This document shows, in pieces, positions 22,150-33,041 of a stretch of DNA of 64,000 bases. Made by a program: the position numbers and the translations under genes. This DNA comes from Episyrphus balteatus (Eukaryota > Arthropoda > Insecta > Diptera > Syrphidae): contig NC_079134.1 in NCBI RefSeq assembly GCF_945859705.1, forward strand, positions 46,182,402-46,246,401, given 5' to 3'. Position 1 is the stretch's first letter; the number at the start of each line of letters is the position of its first letter. The notes under the pieces were generated by a model. That model worked only from the letters and a program-made list of their open reading frames with translations, ran no database searches and had not been told where the DNA came from.

Positions 22150-22378
22150 CACCCAAAAAAATCGGTTGTAGAAATTGACCCGACAATCAAATGTTTTCAA
22201 TTTGACAACCAAATGTTGTCAATTTGATCACCACATCGTTAAAATTACTACATGGTTGTGAATTCCATCGCAAAATTGTAATTTTTAAAATTTGGTGATC
22301 AAATTGACAACATTTGGTTGTCAAATTGACAACATTTGGTTGTCGGGTCAATTTTTACAAACCAATTTTTTTAGGGTG
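22150..22378. mobile_element. 229-bp palindromic MITE
   Basis: Left CACCCAAAAAAATCGGTTGT, right on the other strand CACCCTAAAAAAATTGG, bordered by AT on both sides. The interior is almost wholly palindromic, made of repeated TTGACAACATTTGGTTGTC blocks with direct as well as inverted copies. It begins 16 bases after MITE copy 2 ends. Confidence 0.75.
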
Positions 22379-22379
22379 A

Positions 22380-24060
22380 TGTATTTCGATGAGCTAAATC
22401 CAATCAACCTGACCCGTAAAGGTGCAGGTTTTGAGTGAATTGAAAAAAAAAAAAAAACCACCACAAATGGCTAAATAATGTAATTATGGGCTAGTAAGAT
22501 AACAGAAAATTAAGTGTAAATCCCAAATTAAGTGTAAAGCCGATTTTAATCCCAACAATTTTTCAGAATTTATTTTATTCATATATTTGATATTTTTGTT
22601 TTTACATTTTTATAGGTAGTTGCCTGCTTCGTCACATTCTTGAGCAGTTTTTTCTAACCACTTATATCTCATCAAAAAAAATCTAAAAATCTAAAAATCT
22701 CACTTTTTTTCAGCACCTGTAGGCTGTAGTGGACTTAGCACTTAAGTAGGCCTATAATAAGGTAACACTGTGCTTTTCTTTCCGTTTTAAATTTCAACGG
22801 AATGCTTACAAATAAGTTGAGCTTAACAAAAGGTTATTTGATTTTAAACTTTTAAAAAGAAATACGTAGATATATTTTGCAGGTGTCAACCTTCTGGTTC
22901 TAAATATAAACATTTTGCGGTTAAAGAACTTAAAAATGTAATAGACAATTTTGTATGGAATTTAGCTTAGTAATGGAAATATCAAGTTAAGAAGATTTAC
23001 TAGTTTAAGATTATTCTTTAACCTGATTTAAAAAATTAATATTCTTAAATTTTCTCTATTGAAAACTACCTGTAGTCAGAAACCGCTCTTATTTTACTTT
23101 AATTCCCTTTAATTAAGTTTGCATGAACCTATCTAGTTTTAGAACCAGGTTTAAAATTTCATTTATTAAAATGAATAAATCTAATTAATATTTTTGATAG
23201 GTCCGGGTTTTCAGAATCTCGACTTGTTTACATTTGAGAGATGAATTTCCTACCTGTCAAACAACATAAAAATAAACAACGACAATGTGCTTATAAATAA
23301 TACAACATCAATTACTATGAGTCACGAATCACGATCTCGTTTGTTTTTATGTTTATGTTTTGTTTTTACTTTACACTTCTTTAACCCACAAAAACTCTCT
23401 CGATATCGATTTGATTTCAATCTTTCCGATTTAAATGGGGTCATTAAGTTCAATTTCGTTTTCTAAAGATGATTTACGATTGCTATTTTAAAAACTGAAA
23501 TATCAGTTTTTTTTCCAAATTTTTTCATCAATCATTTTAGTTTGGTTGTTATTCTAACATCCCCCTTTTTTTACTCGTTACTGGGTCCAACCTGTTTTTT
23601 TTTTTTTTTTTTTTTAAGAACAAACAAAAAATTCTTCATTTCAGTGATTTTAAAGTGAGCATTTCAAATAAGTAATGATTTGCTTCGAGAAAAAAAAAAT
23701 CATCTGGTAATACCGGTTGCCTGCTTAACTTCGCACATTCAAAAAAGACAACGTTTGCTACTTTTATTTTATTATTTTTTTTCTTAAGCTGGTTGTTTTT
23801 ATTTGTTCAGTTCTCATTCTACTTTTTTATTCGCAAAAAAAAAATAAAAATGATGTCTTATCAAAAAAAAAAAAAAAAACAATTCTTTCCCAATAATGTC
23901 AAAATGCCACTGACACATAAACTCGCTCGAAAGTACAACAAAACAATTAGCCTTAATTTTATTCAAGTGACAAGCTCGAAAAAAATGATCAACCGAAACA
24001 AAAAAAAGTCATTAAAAGATTAAAAAAAGAGTGAAAAAATCAGGAAATATGTATATTTTG
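22380..24060. other. AT-rich intronic DNA close to the first coding exon of gene B
   Basis: No gene seen. The block contains long T and A runs (23590-23620, 23860-23880). A single AP-1-like TGAGTCA at about 23317 is too common by chance to call as regulatory. Confidence 0.4.
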
Positions 24061-24069
24061 AAGACTTAC

Positions 24070-24253
24070 TGCTTGATCCTCCTTCCTTTACACCATATGA
24101 CACATTATGGAATCCCAGATCGACAGCAGGACGCTTCGGAAGATGCTGTAATGTTTTCGGTTGAGCTGGTACAATTTGCGCCTTAACCACAGCACCGCCG
24201 GTATTCCTATTATCGTTTAATAAAACATTAGTTGCACTATCGTTTTGCACCAT
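24070..24253 (-). CDS. ABCG1-like transporter, N-terminal coding exon (gene B)
   Basis: This minus-strand exon begins with ATG at 24253 in an A-rich context (AATCAAAATGG), suitable for an insect start, and encodes 61 residues before a GTAAGT donor. The first 40 residues are polar and low in similarity, as usual for ABCG N-termini. Then comes AVDLGFHNVSYGVKEGGSS, the first beta strand of the nucleotide-binding domain (pattern DLxFxNVSYxV). Spliced to 2258-2141 the frame continues through VKKILKDVSG to Walker A, so gene structure and start agree. A splice acceptor-like TTTTCAACTCTTAG lies about 22 bases upstream of the ATG, so a non-coding first exon further right is likely. The product is a membrane ABC half-transporter. 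Confidence 0.88.
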
Positions 24254-24269
24254 TTTGATTTAATTTTAT

Positions 24270-24900
24270 TTATTCTAAGAGTTGAAAAATCTTTTTCAAA
24301 AAAATCACATAAAAAACAGAAAATAACAAAAAAAAATATGTATTTTGAATCAGAACATCCGAGATGTCAAATCATAGTTGGGGAAGAGATAGAATTTTTT
24401 ACGATCTTGCACTTTTTTTCTCTTTCTATCTTTATTAACTTGACGATCGTTTAATTTAATTTTTCTTTCTAATTAGAATAGAATAGAAAAAAATAGAGAC
24501 ACACTGGGATACAAAAAAAAATTTATGTATTTCAATCTGACAAATCTCGAAAACCACTTTGCAGTTTTTATTCTCTTTTTTTGAGAAATGCAAATTTTTG
24601 CTTTCTATTTTTAAATCATCCAGCAACACGATAAAAAAGTCGTTGTTTTTTCGATTTTTTAACAAAGCGAATTCCAGCGCTAAGTTATATATTGTTCTTG
24701 TTCGAAATTGCGTTCTGTATGAAAGTTAGTTAGAAAGAAAAAAGTATCTACAGAAATTTTTATCCGCGCTCGGACGCTCACGGAGCTAAAGTACGATCGC
24801 TACTAAAATTTGATTTTGCTGTTCCGACTAGCGTCAGTGTCTACTGAAATTATTAACAGCAACCAGCTGCAATACAGATTTGTTTTTGTAAAATCCAAAC
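24270..24900 (-). promoter_or_regulatory. Possible promoter/5' UTR region of gene B
   Basis: Upstream of the start exon, 24740-24850 is clearly richer in G and C than its surroundings, with CGCTCGGACGCTCACGG and ACGATCG. On the minus strand there is a TCAGT initiator-like word near 24845 and GGATAAAAAT about 80 bases further on. No single core promoter fits the standard spacing, so this is a candidate region only. Confidence 0.25.
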
Positions 24901-24909
24901 AGATACGTG

Positions 24910-26230
24910 ATAAGTGGTGGGTTTTTAAGATCGTTTACGATCAATGATCAATCCAATTGTTAGTAAAACAAATTTCGAGTTGGTGTATTGTATGGTTGTG
25001 CTGTTTGGTGGTGATTCTGAAAATTATGACGAACAGACAGAAATGAGTAAGTAGGTAATAGAATTAAACAGCTGATAAAAATTACTATAGAAACGAACAG
25101 AGCTGTTTTGTGCTTAGTTTGAGAGAGGGGAAATTTTAATGAGAAGTGATTTTTCGTCATGTTTGATCGTAGGTGAACATATGGATTACGGGCATTTAAT
25201 GTTAAAACTTTGTTAAGTTATGAGGAGAAATTTTGAAATTAGTGTGACCAACTTAAAATATGAATGTAAATTTAACTTAGTCACTTGTCTTGTACACAAT
25301 GGGGAAAAACGATCAGATTTAATTTCTTTGAAAATGTAATAATGAAGCCATCTTGTAGGTCTTTGAGATATGAATCGAAATATGAATTATTTCGAAAAAA
25401 TGATAACGATAAGGGTAAAAATATAGGAGTAAAGATTAAAGGTGTGGCAAAAAACGATCATAGTCCAAGCATTAGGTCGACTAAAAAAGATCAAGGTCAC
25501 AAAATTTGAATGCAATGAATGATTAAAGAATAAATCAAACTGAAAATAATGACAATAAGTTGATATATGGTAGACGAACTGTATTTGATGAGGATATTAA
25601 TCCTGAAATAAATCATTATCAATTTAATTTTTTTTTTCTGAATGAAAACTCCCGGGGAAATATGTTCGGTAGAAGTGAAAATTTTGAGTTTATAATTTTT
25701 TTTGTTATAATTCTGTTTTCCCTTTTGATGGTGTTTCTAGGATCTTTCCTTTGAACATGCCAATACCAAGTGAGAACACGATCGTTTTATTTTTTGGGAG
25801 GTGGTAGATTTAACTTGTTGGCTTCCTGGGAACTTGGAACTTCTTTTCGTTTTAGTATAACTACTTGAAATACATTATACATTACTTGGATTGTCTTTCT
25901 TAAAAGAAAACTTTTTTCATCTAACTGCTTGAAAAAATTGAAAATTATTTTCTCTGAGTACGATTTAAGGTTTGCATTAAAAATTACACTGTTAACGTGT
26001 ACAGGTGAACAAGGTAAAAATTTGTAACAACTGACTTTCTGAAAATTTAATGTTTTTTAATAGTCACTATAGAGAGATGGTTTTTTTTAAATACAATGAT
26101 ACTACTGGATAATTTTTGGATTCGGAAAAATAAAAATTGAACTCGAGATAACAATCAGACATGATATAACGATGATAGAGAGTGCGAAAAAAGTGGGTTC
26201 CGCTATTCTTTGTGTATGATAAAATGATTT
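24910..26230. other. Intergenic or upstream-intronic DNA, no gene seen
   Basis: Short open frames at 25285-25509 and 25560-25754 show no homology signature or good start context. No inverted-repeat element was recognised. Confidence 0.4.
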
Positions 26231-26237
26231 TCTTCAA

Positions 26238-26341
26238 ACTAAGGTCCATTTTCTTCACTCGGAGTTGAACGTAACTTGAGAATTTTTAATATAAAAATTC
26301 TCAAGTTTTGTTCAACTCCGAGTGAAGAAAATGGACCTAAG
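26238..26341. repeat. 104-bp near-perfect palindrome
   Basis: Arms 26238-26286 and 26293-26341 are complementary with about three mismatches: TAGGTCCATTTTCTTCACTC and GGAGTTGAAC are mirrored, with a six-base loop of TATA type. RNA from either strand would form one uninterrupted stem of about 49 pairs, longer and more perfect than a microRNA precursor. It may be a very short foldback element. Confidence 0.85.
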
Positions 26342-27216
26342 TAGGTTCCTATGAGTTTTGTGAGATTAATCATACGCGAAATTTTTAATTTTTTTCAAGC
26401 CCAACATTAACTGTACAGTACATGCTTATAACCAAAACAAAAAAAAAAACTTAATTTTCTCAAAAATTGTTCTTATGATTTTGATTAAAAATTTTTATCA
26501 AACTTCTAAAATTAAGAAAAATATTTCTGAACCTTTATTAGTGGTACTTGCCATAGAATCGTTTTCTTTATTCTTACTTTCTAGTAAACGACTTAACTGA
26601 TTTTAACGATATTTTTTGAAAATATTTGAAATGAATCTATCATTTTAAAAACCACTTAAGTCCAGCATTTAAAATGTAGCAGGAGTCAATTAACTCACTT
26701 CAGTACAAAAACTACTCATCAAAAGGAGCTGAAATTCTGTGAGGACTTTTTTTTTGACTAGTTAAACAAATGAAGCAAGTTTGAAATATAATTGGTGTTG
26801 ATATTAGATAGAGGTCGAAGTTGTTTTCTGTAAACAAGGATGTAGTGCTAAAATTGCTAGAGAACCACTTGATATTTTAATTATTCAATTCTGTTTTTTA
26901 ATATAAAACAATTTTTTTTTGTTTAGTTTTTAGTACATAGGACCATTTTCCAAAGAGTTTTGAATTGAATTTAGATTTTAGAACGAAATGTGTTAAACAA
27001 TAGATGGGCAACATTTTTTTAATTATTATTTTTTTTAAAACACTTTATTCAATTTCAATTTTATTTTATTTGATTTTAAATAAAAAAGAGAAATAAATAC
27101 AAAAAAAAAAATTTTCCTGAAATAACCTCGGTTACAATTTATTTTTCGAAAAAACTTTTGTGGAAAATTTTTTAGACAATGAAAAAAATGTATGAGACCA
27201 AAAGAAGGTTTGAAAT

Positions 27217-27221
27217 CACAG
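27217..27221. mobile_element. Detached left tip (CACAG) of the Mutator-like MITE
   Basis: These five bases follow GTTTGAAAT (27208-27216) and are the original left end of the MITE at 30282-30668, cut off by the hAT-like insertion. The 8-bp hAT duplication AATCACAG spans 27214-27221. Confidence 0.7.
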
Positions 27222-30200
27222 CAACGGCGTATACAGGGGGGGGGGGGGGGGGGTCACGGGGTCATGACCCCCCCCAAGAACTCAGAACTTAAAAAAGAAT
27301 TTGTTATGTGATACTGAAATCTCTTGAGTAAGATTATTTTCAAAATGTTATAGAACATGAACGAAAATTAAAAGTAAACAAAATTTTTGGTATTCAAACA
27401 AACTATTTTACCATATTTTGGGGATGTGGTCATATTTTTAGCGAACGCTATGCTGGATTAGGATTATTTTGATTCGTTCGTTAATATTAGTTGAGCTGTA
27501 GAGTTTTGTATGGAACAAAATCCGAATAAGTATTATATTCAAAGCTTTTTAAAAGAAATTGAATCTAGTAGGTACACATAAATAATATCTTAAGGGCAAG
27601 ACATATATCTTCTATTTTTTTATATGATGAAGTGAATAAAATATGTTTTAAATAGGGAAGCTTTCTGTGGCCTTGCTGTGTGGAGGTCAATTCTGTTGAT
27701 AAAATTCGTCATCGGCAAAATGTTAAAGAAGGATATCATTTCTCAAATCTTTTTTGTTTTTTGCAATGTTCCAGTTCAATACATTCGTCTGATAAAATTT
27801 GGTGAATTTTGTTTGCTTACAGAATATAACAGTATTTTGTACATACTAAATTTGCTAGATCTGTTGCATTTTTTGAAACAACTATCGATTTGTTAATCAT
27901 CAATGGCCAGCCAATTATAGAAGCAATGTAAGCAACCTTATCTAAGGCAATTTAAATACTATTATTAAATATCACTTAGGGCTAATTTTTTGAATAGTTA
28001 GATAAACCTAAGTAAGAGCTTATTCCTAGGAATAAAAGTTTTTTTTTATAGTGACATTTATTCTTCTGATAGTCTATCTGACGATTGAAAAAGCAGGGCT
28101 TAATCTAATAAATACAACTGAATGTTTTTTTGTATTGTAAACCGCTGATTAATACCTGAAAACGGACAAATTCCAAAATATCGCGAAAATTATTTTTTTT
28201 GTCTTTACTATTTTAATAGAGGTATTTTAAATTCCCATACAATTTTAAAACAAAATTTAAAAAAAATTATATTTTCAATGCAATTTTTTTTACAAAACTT
28301 TGCGATTCGTTTGCCTGAGGTTAGGAAGACTTTTAATTCAAAAGTTAAAACTGTTATTAAGTAAAAACGATTTTTATATTAACTTTCTGGGCTAGCGGAA
28401 AACAGTGAACAGTTGTTTTAAGGCAAATTATTCAATCGAAGTACTCGTACAGTACATTATATTTTTAGGAGAGGATAGCCTAAATTGGTCAAAATTAAAG
28501 CCTAGTACGCTGCTGATAAGAAACGAAAAATCCCATACAAAAATGAAACAACGAAATGGTAAACCAAAAATTTCGTTCAACTTTTCGTTCTGTAGTACGC
28601 TGTTCGGCACAACGAAATTGAAAGTCTAAACTTCTTTTTCGCACACAAACAATTGCCGGGGACATTCATTGTGTGTGGAAAAATGAAATTTTGAGTTTTT
28701 TTGTTTGTTTTTGTTGTTCATTTTGTCATTGCATGTCTTTCTGCGATGCGTGTTTGCTTTTTTTTCATTTATGTTTTGCAATTTTTGAGTATTTTTCGGT
28801 CCAGATTTCGCAAGCATTTCGTTGTCCTCAGAGGCGTTAGAAATCGCTATAAACATTTTTCGGAAAAAAAAACTATTTTAAGTAAAAGTGATATGAAATT
28901 TTGCAGAAATTTTTTATCTACATTCCAAATTTCAGAAAAATTAAATGCAAAATTTTCTAAGATTTGACTATTCAAATAAAAAATAAAAATCAAACTTTCT
29001 TCATAAAAATATAGAAACTAATAAAAACTAACACTTGATTGCTTTTTTTTCATAAAATTGTTAAAGTCATTTTTGAGTAAATTGTACTTTTCTAAAATTG
29101 GTATAATATAATATAGCTATTTATTTTAATGTAGAAATTCTTGTTTTCGTCAGTTTCTCGGTTTCTTTTTTATAATATGAAAATATCAATTGAATTACCA
29201 ATTGGAAAAAGGGAATAAATCCATCTCATCTTATTGTTGGCAAAACGCAAATAACTGCACAACTTCTTTATTTGATGGTTCTAAGAATGTGGTTAGGCTA
29301 GTCTCACGTTAGTCTTAAAATTTGAAAATTTACCCTTTCTTTCTTTTAATTAATTATTTTTTAAATCACTTGTATATATGATTTCTATTAGAAAATCGTT
29401 TTTTTTTTTCTTTCTTTTGTATGGATTTGGTGGATTGTAAATCCGTCCGTATTTTGAAACATCAATCCGCAAAATGTGTTCGAATACGGAATTTCGAACA
29501 GCGAAAATTCGAAAATTCCACTAAATAAAATGGTCCTTTTTAATCATTAAATTGGCGGCGGAAAACAGAAATGTTCTTAAGTCCTAAGTAACAAAGTGTT
29601 TAAATTGGTAGAAAGTGTGAAAAATCAGTTTATATAAATTGCGAGCGTAAGCAAGCAAAGAATTATTTTTAAGGGAAATAAAGTTTACCCGTTCTTAACC
29701 TTAACAAAAAATTATTTCATATAATTTTAAACACATATACAAAATTGAAAAATAGAAAAAAGAAAAAAAACTGTTTTTATCACTGAGATTTTGTAACAAA
29801 AAATGTATTCATTTCATTGAGTTTTAAATTTAATTGGGAATTTTTAAAGCAAAATTTTAGATAATCCAAGTTGCTTGGCAAACTAATTATTTATCTGCTT
29901 CACTTGAGAACATGGTTTTTCGGATTTTATTATTTCTGAGACATTTTCATTTAGCGCACGCGGGGCCCCTCTAAGCGCGGGGCCGTGTGCGGGGGCACAC
30001 TCCGCACACCCCTTCCGCCGCCTCTGGTTGTCCTCGTGGAGACCGACGTTTAGCTTAACGCTAAACTTAAACGAATCTCATACCGTTTTTGTTTGGTTAT
30101 TTTTAGAACTACATTCGGAACTTTTCGATTCGAAATGCAAGACGCACAAATTTTAATGTTTAATAATTCAAAAAGCCCATTTTCAGATTTATGGCTGCTA

Positions 30201-30278
30201 TCAAAACTTTTGAAAAAAAAAAAAAAAAAAAAAATTGGCATGACCCCCCCCCAAGAAGCAAACCTGTATACGCCCCTG
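27222..30278. mobile_element. 3.06-kb non-autonomous hAT-like element
   Basis: The left end CAACGGCGTATACAGG is followed by a run of G; the right end on the other strand is CAGGGGCGTATACAGG, with TTTGCTTCTT then a run of G. Both have GTCATG just inside. The element is flanked by an exact 8-bp duplication AATCACAG (27214-27221 and 30279-30286). CAGGGGCG-type ends with 8-bp duplications indicate hAT. No transposase domain was found in 3 kb; short frames such as 28405-28629 and 28701-28967 lack any signature. It contains an isolated GC-rich block at 29954-30050. Confidence 0.85.
29954..30050. repeat. GC-rich block with hairpin, inside the hAT-like element
   Basis: About 95 bases with very high G+C in otherwise AT-rich DNA. 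GCGCACGCGGGGCCCC and CGCGGGGCCGTGTGC can pair in part, and the sequence continues into CGGGGGCACACTCCGCACAC. There is no open frame or RNA family I recognise. The abrupt composition change suggests a captured sequence or a structural part of the element. Confidence 0.6.
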
Positions 30279-30281
30279 AAT

Positions 30282-30668
30282 CACAGTACACATAACAAGG
30301 TAATATATTCCGAACGTTGTCAAAATTTGTTAGTCAAAAATGGGCACCAATCTGTCAGGTCGGCCTTTAATTTTTATATTTCAATCGCAGTAAACAGGAA
30401 ATTTGTTTTTGTTTTAATTTATAAAATGTCATTTAAAAATATTATAAATTTAAAAATAAAAAATTTTCTTCGTTTTTCATCGCGGAAAATGATAAATAAT
30501 TGTTTAAAAATTAGTGGTGTGCGTGGTTTATCGGTTTTTGTGCGTTTTTCGTCGGTATTTTAAACAATTAAGAATTCGGTAGCTGACATTGGTCGCCAAA
30601 GTGTCATGTTTTGACAATCTAGCGACCAATGTCAGTTCGGAATATATTACCTTTTTATGTGTACTGTG
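30282..30668. mobile_element. 387-bp Mutator-like MITE
   Basis: Terminal inverted repeats of 34 bases with one mismatch: CACAGTACACATAA.AAGG followed by TAATATATTCCGAAC. Subterminal GCACCAAT/ATTGGTCGC words are also inverted. The right flank is GTTTGAAAT (30669-30677); the matching left copy lies 3 kb away at 27208-27216 because the hAT-like element inserted after the fifth base of the MITE. A 9-bp target duplication points to the Mutator superfamily. Confidence 0.85.
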
Positions 30669-30795
30669 GTTTGAAATAATGTTATAGAGCATGCATTTTT
30701 CAAGAATCTATGCACCATCGCATGAACGATGAACGTGGTTTTGGTTTCATTGAATTTATTTTAATGTCAGTATATATGTATCTACCAGTGTACTA

Positions 30796-31338
30796 CACTT
30801 AAGAGCAAAAAAACGGAATCAAAAAAGATAATTTTTATTTAAAACAAAAATTGCAATGGATAAAATAATGTTTCTTCAAGTTTTATGGTCTCATTTAAAA
30901 GCTTGAATTTTTTACTTTTAATTGTTGGTAAAAACTTCAAAATGCATACGATAGTATCATAGCTATCTGTCAATAAATTGCACTTCATTTTTTTCTAAAT
31001 GTTAAATTTTCTTGATATTCTCTGCTTCAATTTCAGTTTTTTTTCCTACCGTTACTATTGACGTTATCTGTCAATAAATTGCACTTAATTTTTTTTAAAT
31101 GTTAAATTTTCCAGATACTCTCTGTTTCAGTTTCAGTCTTTTTTTGCTTACATGCTTCATTTATGTTGATTGGATCCTTCTAAAGTGAACGGGTTTTAAA
31201 GTTCCTAGTATTGATTTAAAGCCTTTGTTTCAAGCTTTTTATTGGTGCAATTAACATTCATGTATGTCAATTACATCCTGGCCAATTAACGTTTTAAAAA
31301 AACGCAAAAGTTTGATTCCATTTTTTTGCTCCTAAGTG
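30796..31338. mobile_element. 543-bp Tc1/mariner-like MITE
   Basis: Left CACTTAAGAGCAAAAAAACG, right on the other strand CACTTAGGAGCAAAAAAATG, both continuing GAATCAAA. TA flanks each end (30794-30795 and 31339-31340). TA duplication and CACT ends fit Tc1/mariner. Inside, a unit of about 105 bases starting TTATCTGTCAATAAATTGCA is tandemly duplicated (about 30963 and 31067). No transposase. Confidence 0.8.
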
Positions 31339-31344
31339 TACATG

Positions 31345-33030
31345 AAATTGAATATTTTTCAATTAACTGGGTGAATAATAGAGGCACTCTACGTCCTGGG
31401 TAGCCTTTGGTTTTGTATTTTGCATTTGAAGTATTAAAATAGTAGGTAATTAACTAATTACAAAATCAGCTTCTGCGTTTGGTTCCTTTCAACCAGGTCA
31501 TATGCACATAGTTATAGAGTATCAACTAAGTCAAAATTGCTGTTTTCCTTTTTTTTTTAAGGGTTAATATGGAAACTATTATTCCATGATACGCTGCCCT
31601 GTATCAAACACGCAATTCAGTGTGTAATATTGGGGTCAATGAATTATGTGTAGAAAAAATATGTTGGGCCAAAAACTGATGGAAAATTATTTATTATCTG
31701 TTTATCATTAATTATTTCAAGTGGTAAATAAGTTTGTTTAATTATTATAAAAGGATATACTTTTTTAGGTCTCTGATATAATTAGTGAAAAAGCATTTCA
31801 ATTTTAAGAAAAAAACTGCGTCGAGAATTTGTTCAAACACACGATGTAATTTATGTAGTTTCTTGTGCAACTGGTTCCTGGTTGTAGGTATCCTGTAAGC
31901 TAATACGAAAATTATTTGGAGAACTTTTGAATATATATATTGAACAGCGCGAAGTTCACTTTCGATACCAATTTTTTTTTTTAAATTTTGCTATTTCTCT
32001 TATATGAAAGTTTAATTGTTATTGTACAATTTCCTCTAAATTTTATTTACTTGCGAGTTGTTTTACTTTTCTATCCATTAATAAATCATAATAGTAATCG
32101 TATATTCATAGAACTCTCCAATCGTGACTTCTTATCTTAACTTTTTGATACTTGAATTTACAAATTGTCCCCCATGTAGTTCTTTTCAATTAAATGAAGG
32201 CTAAAACTTATTACCGGCCAATCGTATTGACCCAAATTCAACCTTTATTGATAAAGTTTGTAACAAAAAAGTCCTTGCTCCGAAATTGATTTTATGACAC
32301 ACCACTGACTGTGAGTATTAAGTAAATGCCGATTGATTATACCAATAACATGATATCTATAGAATTGAGTTTATAAAGGTAAACAATCATTTATAGTTTT
32401 ATAACTAGTTGCTTAAGTGCCCTTGAATTATTACTTATGAATTATTTATTAAACCATTGCAGTTAACAAATATCATATTTCTACTCAATCATCGCATTTT
32501 AGAAAAACTTTCCCACAAGTGTAGCAAGTTTTACTTATCAATTTTCCTAGTAAATTGAGGACCTTTGGTTCTTACGTCGGTACTATAGGGCAAATTTAGG
32601 ACTCTCGAACGGCAGATAACTCTCAATACGTCTATTTGTCTGTTTTAATGTCGATACATTTGTGTAACATGCACGTAGGGGAAATTATTTTCAAAATATT
32701 AATGCGTTGTACTTCAAAACATCAACGTCAAACAACTTTTTTGAGTTATAAGAAAAAGATTAAATCAATTATTTATTAAATGGTTACATTATTTCCTGTG
32801 TAAATAAATTTACCATGTAATTCCTGTAATCAGTTGTTTGAATGATGATAAGAATAGAAAGTTTGGAAAACATGTTTTTTTTTAGGAAAATGCATTTTTT
32901 TCTACTTTCTATTTCAGTATTTAAAGAACGATATTTTTTTTCTATGAAACAATCAATTTTTAGGAAGAAAATTTTGTTTCCCAAAACAATTTTAATAAAT
33001 TTCAACTTACTGAACTTTGAAAATTGTTAA
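31345..33030. other. AT-rich DNA, nothing recognised
   Basis: No coding, RNA or repeat signature stands out. The overlapping opposite-strand frames at 32784-33030 are chance frames in T/A-rich sequence. Confidence 0.4.
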
Positions 33031-33041
33031 TAATCCAGTCA

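Larger units (their letters stand above)
2259..24069 (-). other. 21.8-kb intron of gene B
   Basis: The intron is bounded by a GTAAGT donor at 24069 and a TTTTAG acceptor at 2260; reading phase is kept across it (phase 1). It contains no further exon that I could recognise on the minus strand, but is packed with mobile-element remains listed separately. A short skipped exon could be missed by eye. Confidence 0.8.

Noticed and set aside
23310..23330. AP-1/CncC type regulatory site TGAGTCAC
   Set aside because: A single 7-8-base match in an intron is expected by chance, and no second site or conserved context supports it.
30093..30563. 156-residue plus-strand frame
   Set aside because: It runs through a poly-A tract, the end of the hAT-like element and into the MITE, so it crosses two element boundaries and cannot be one gene.
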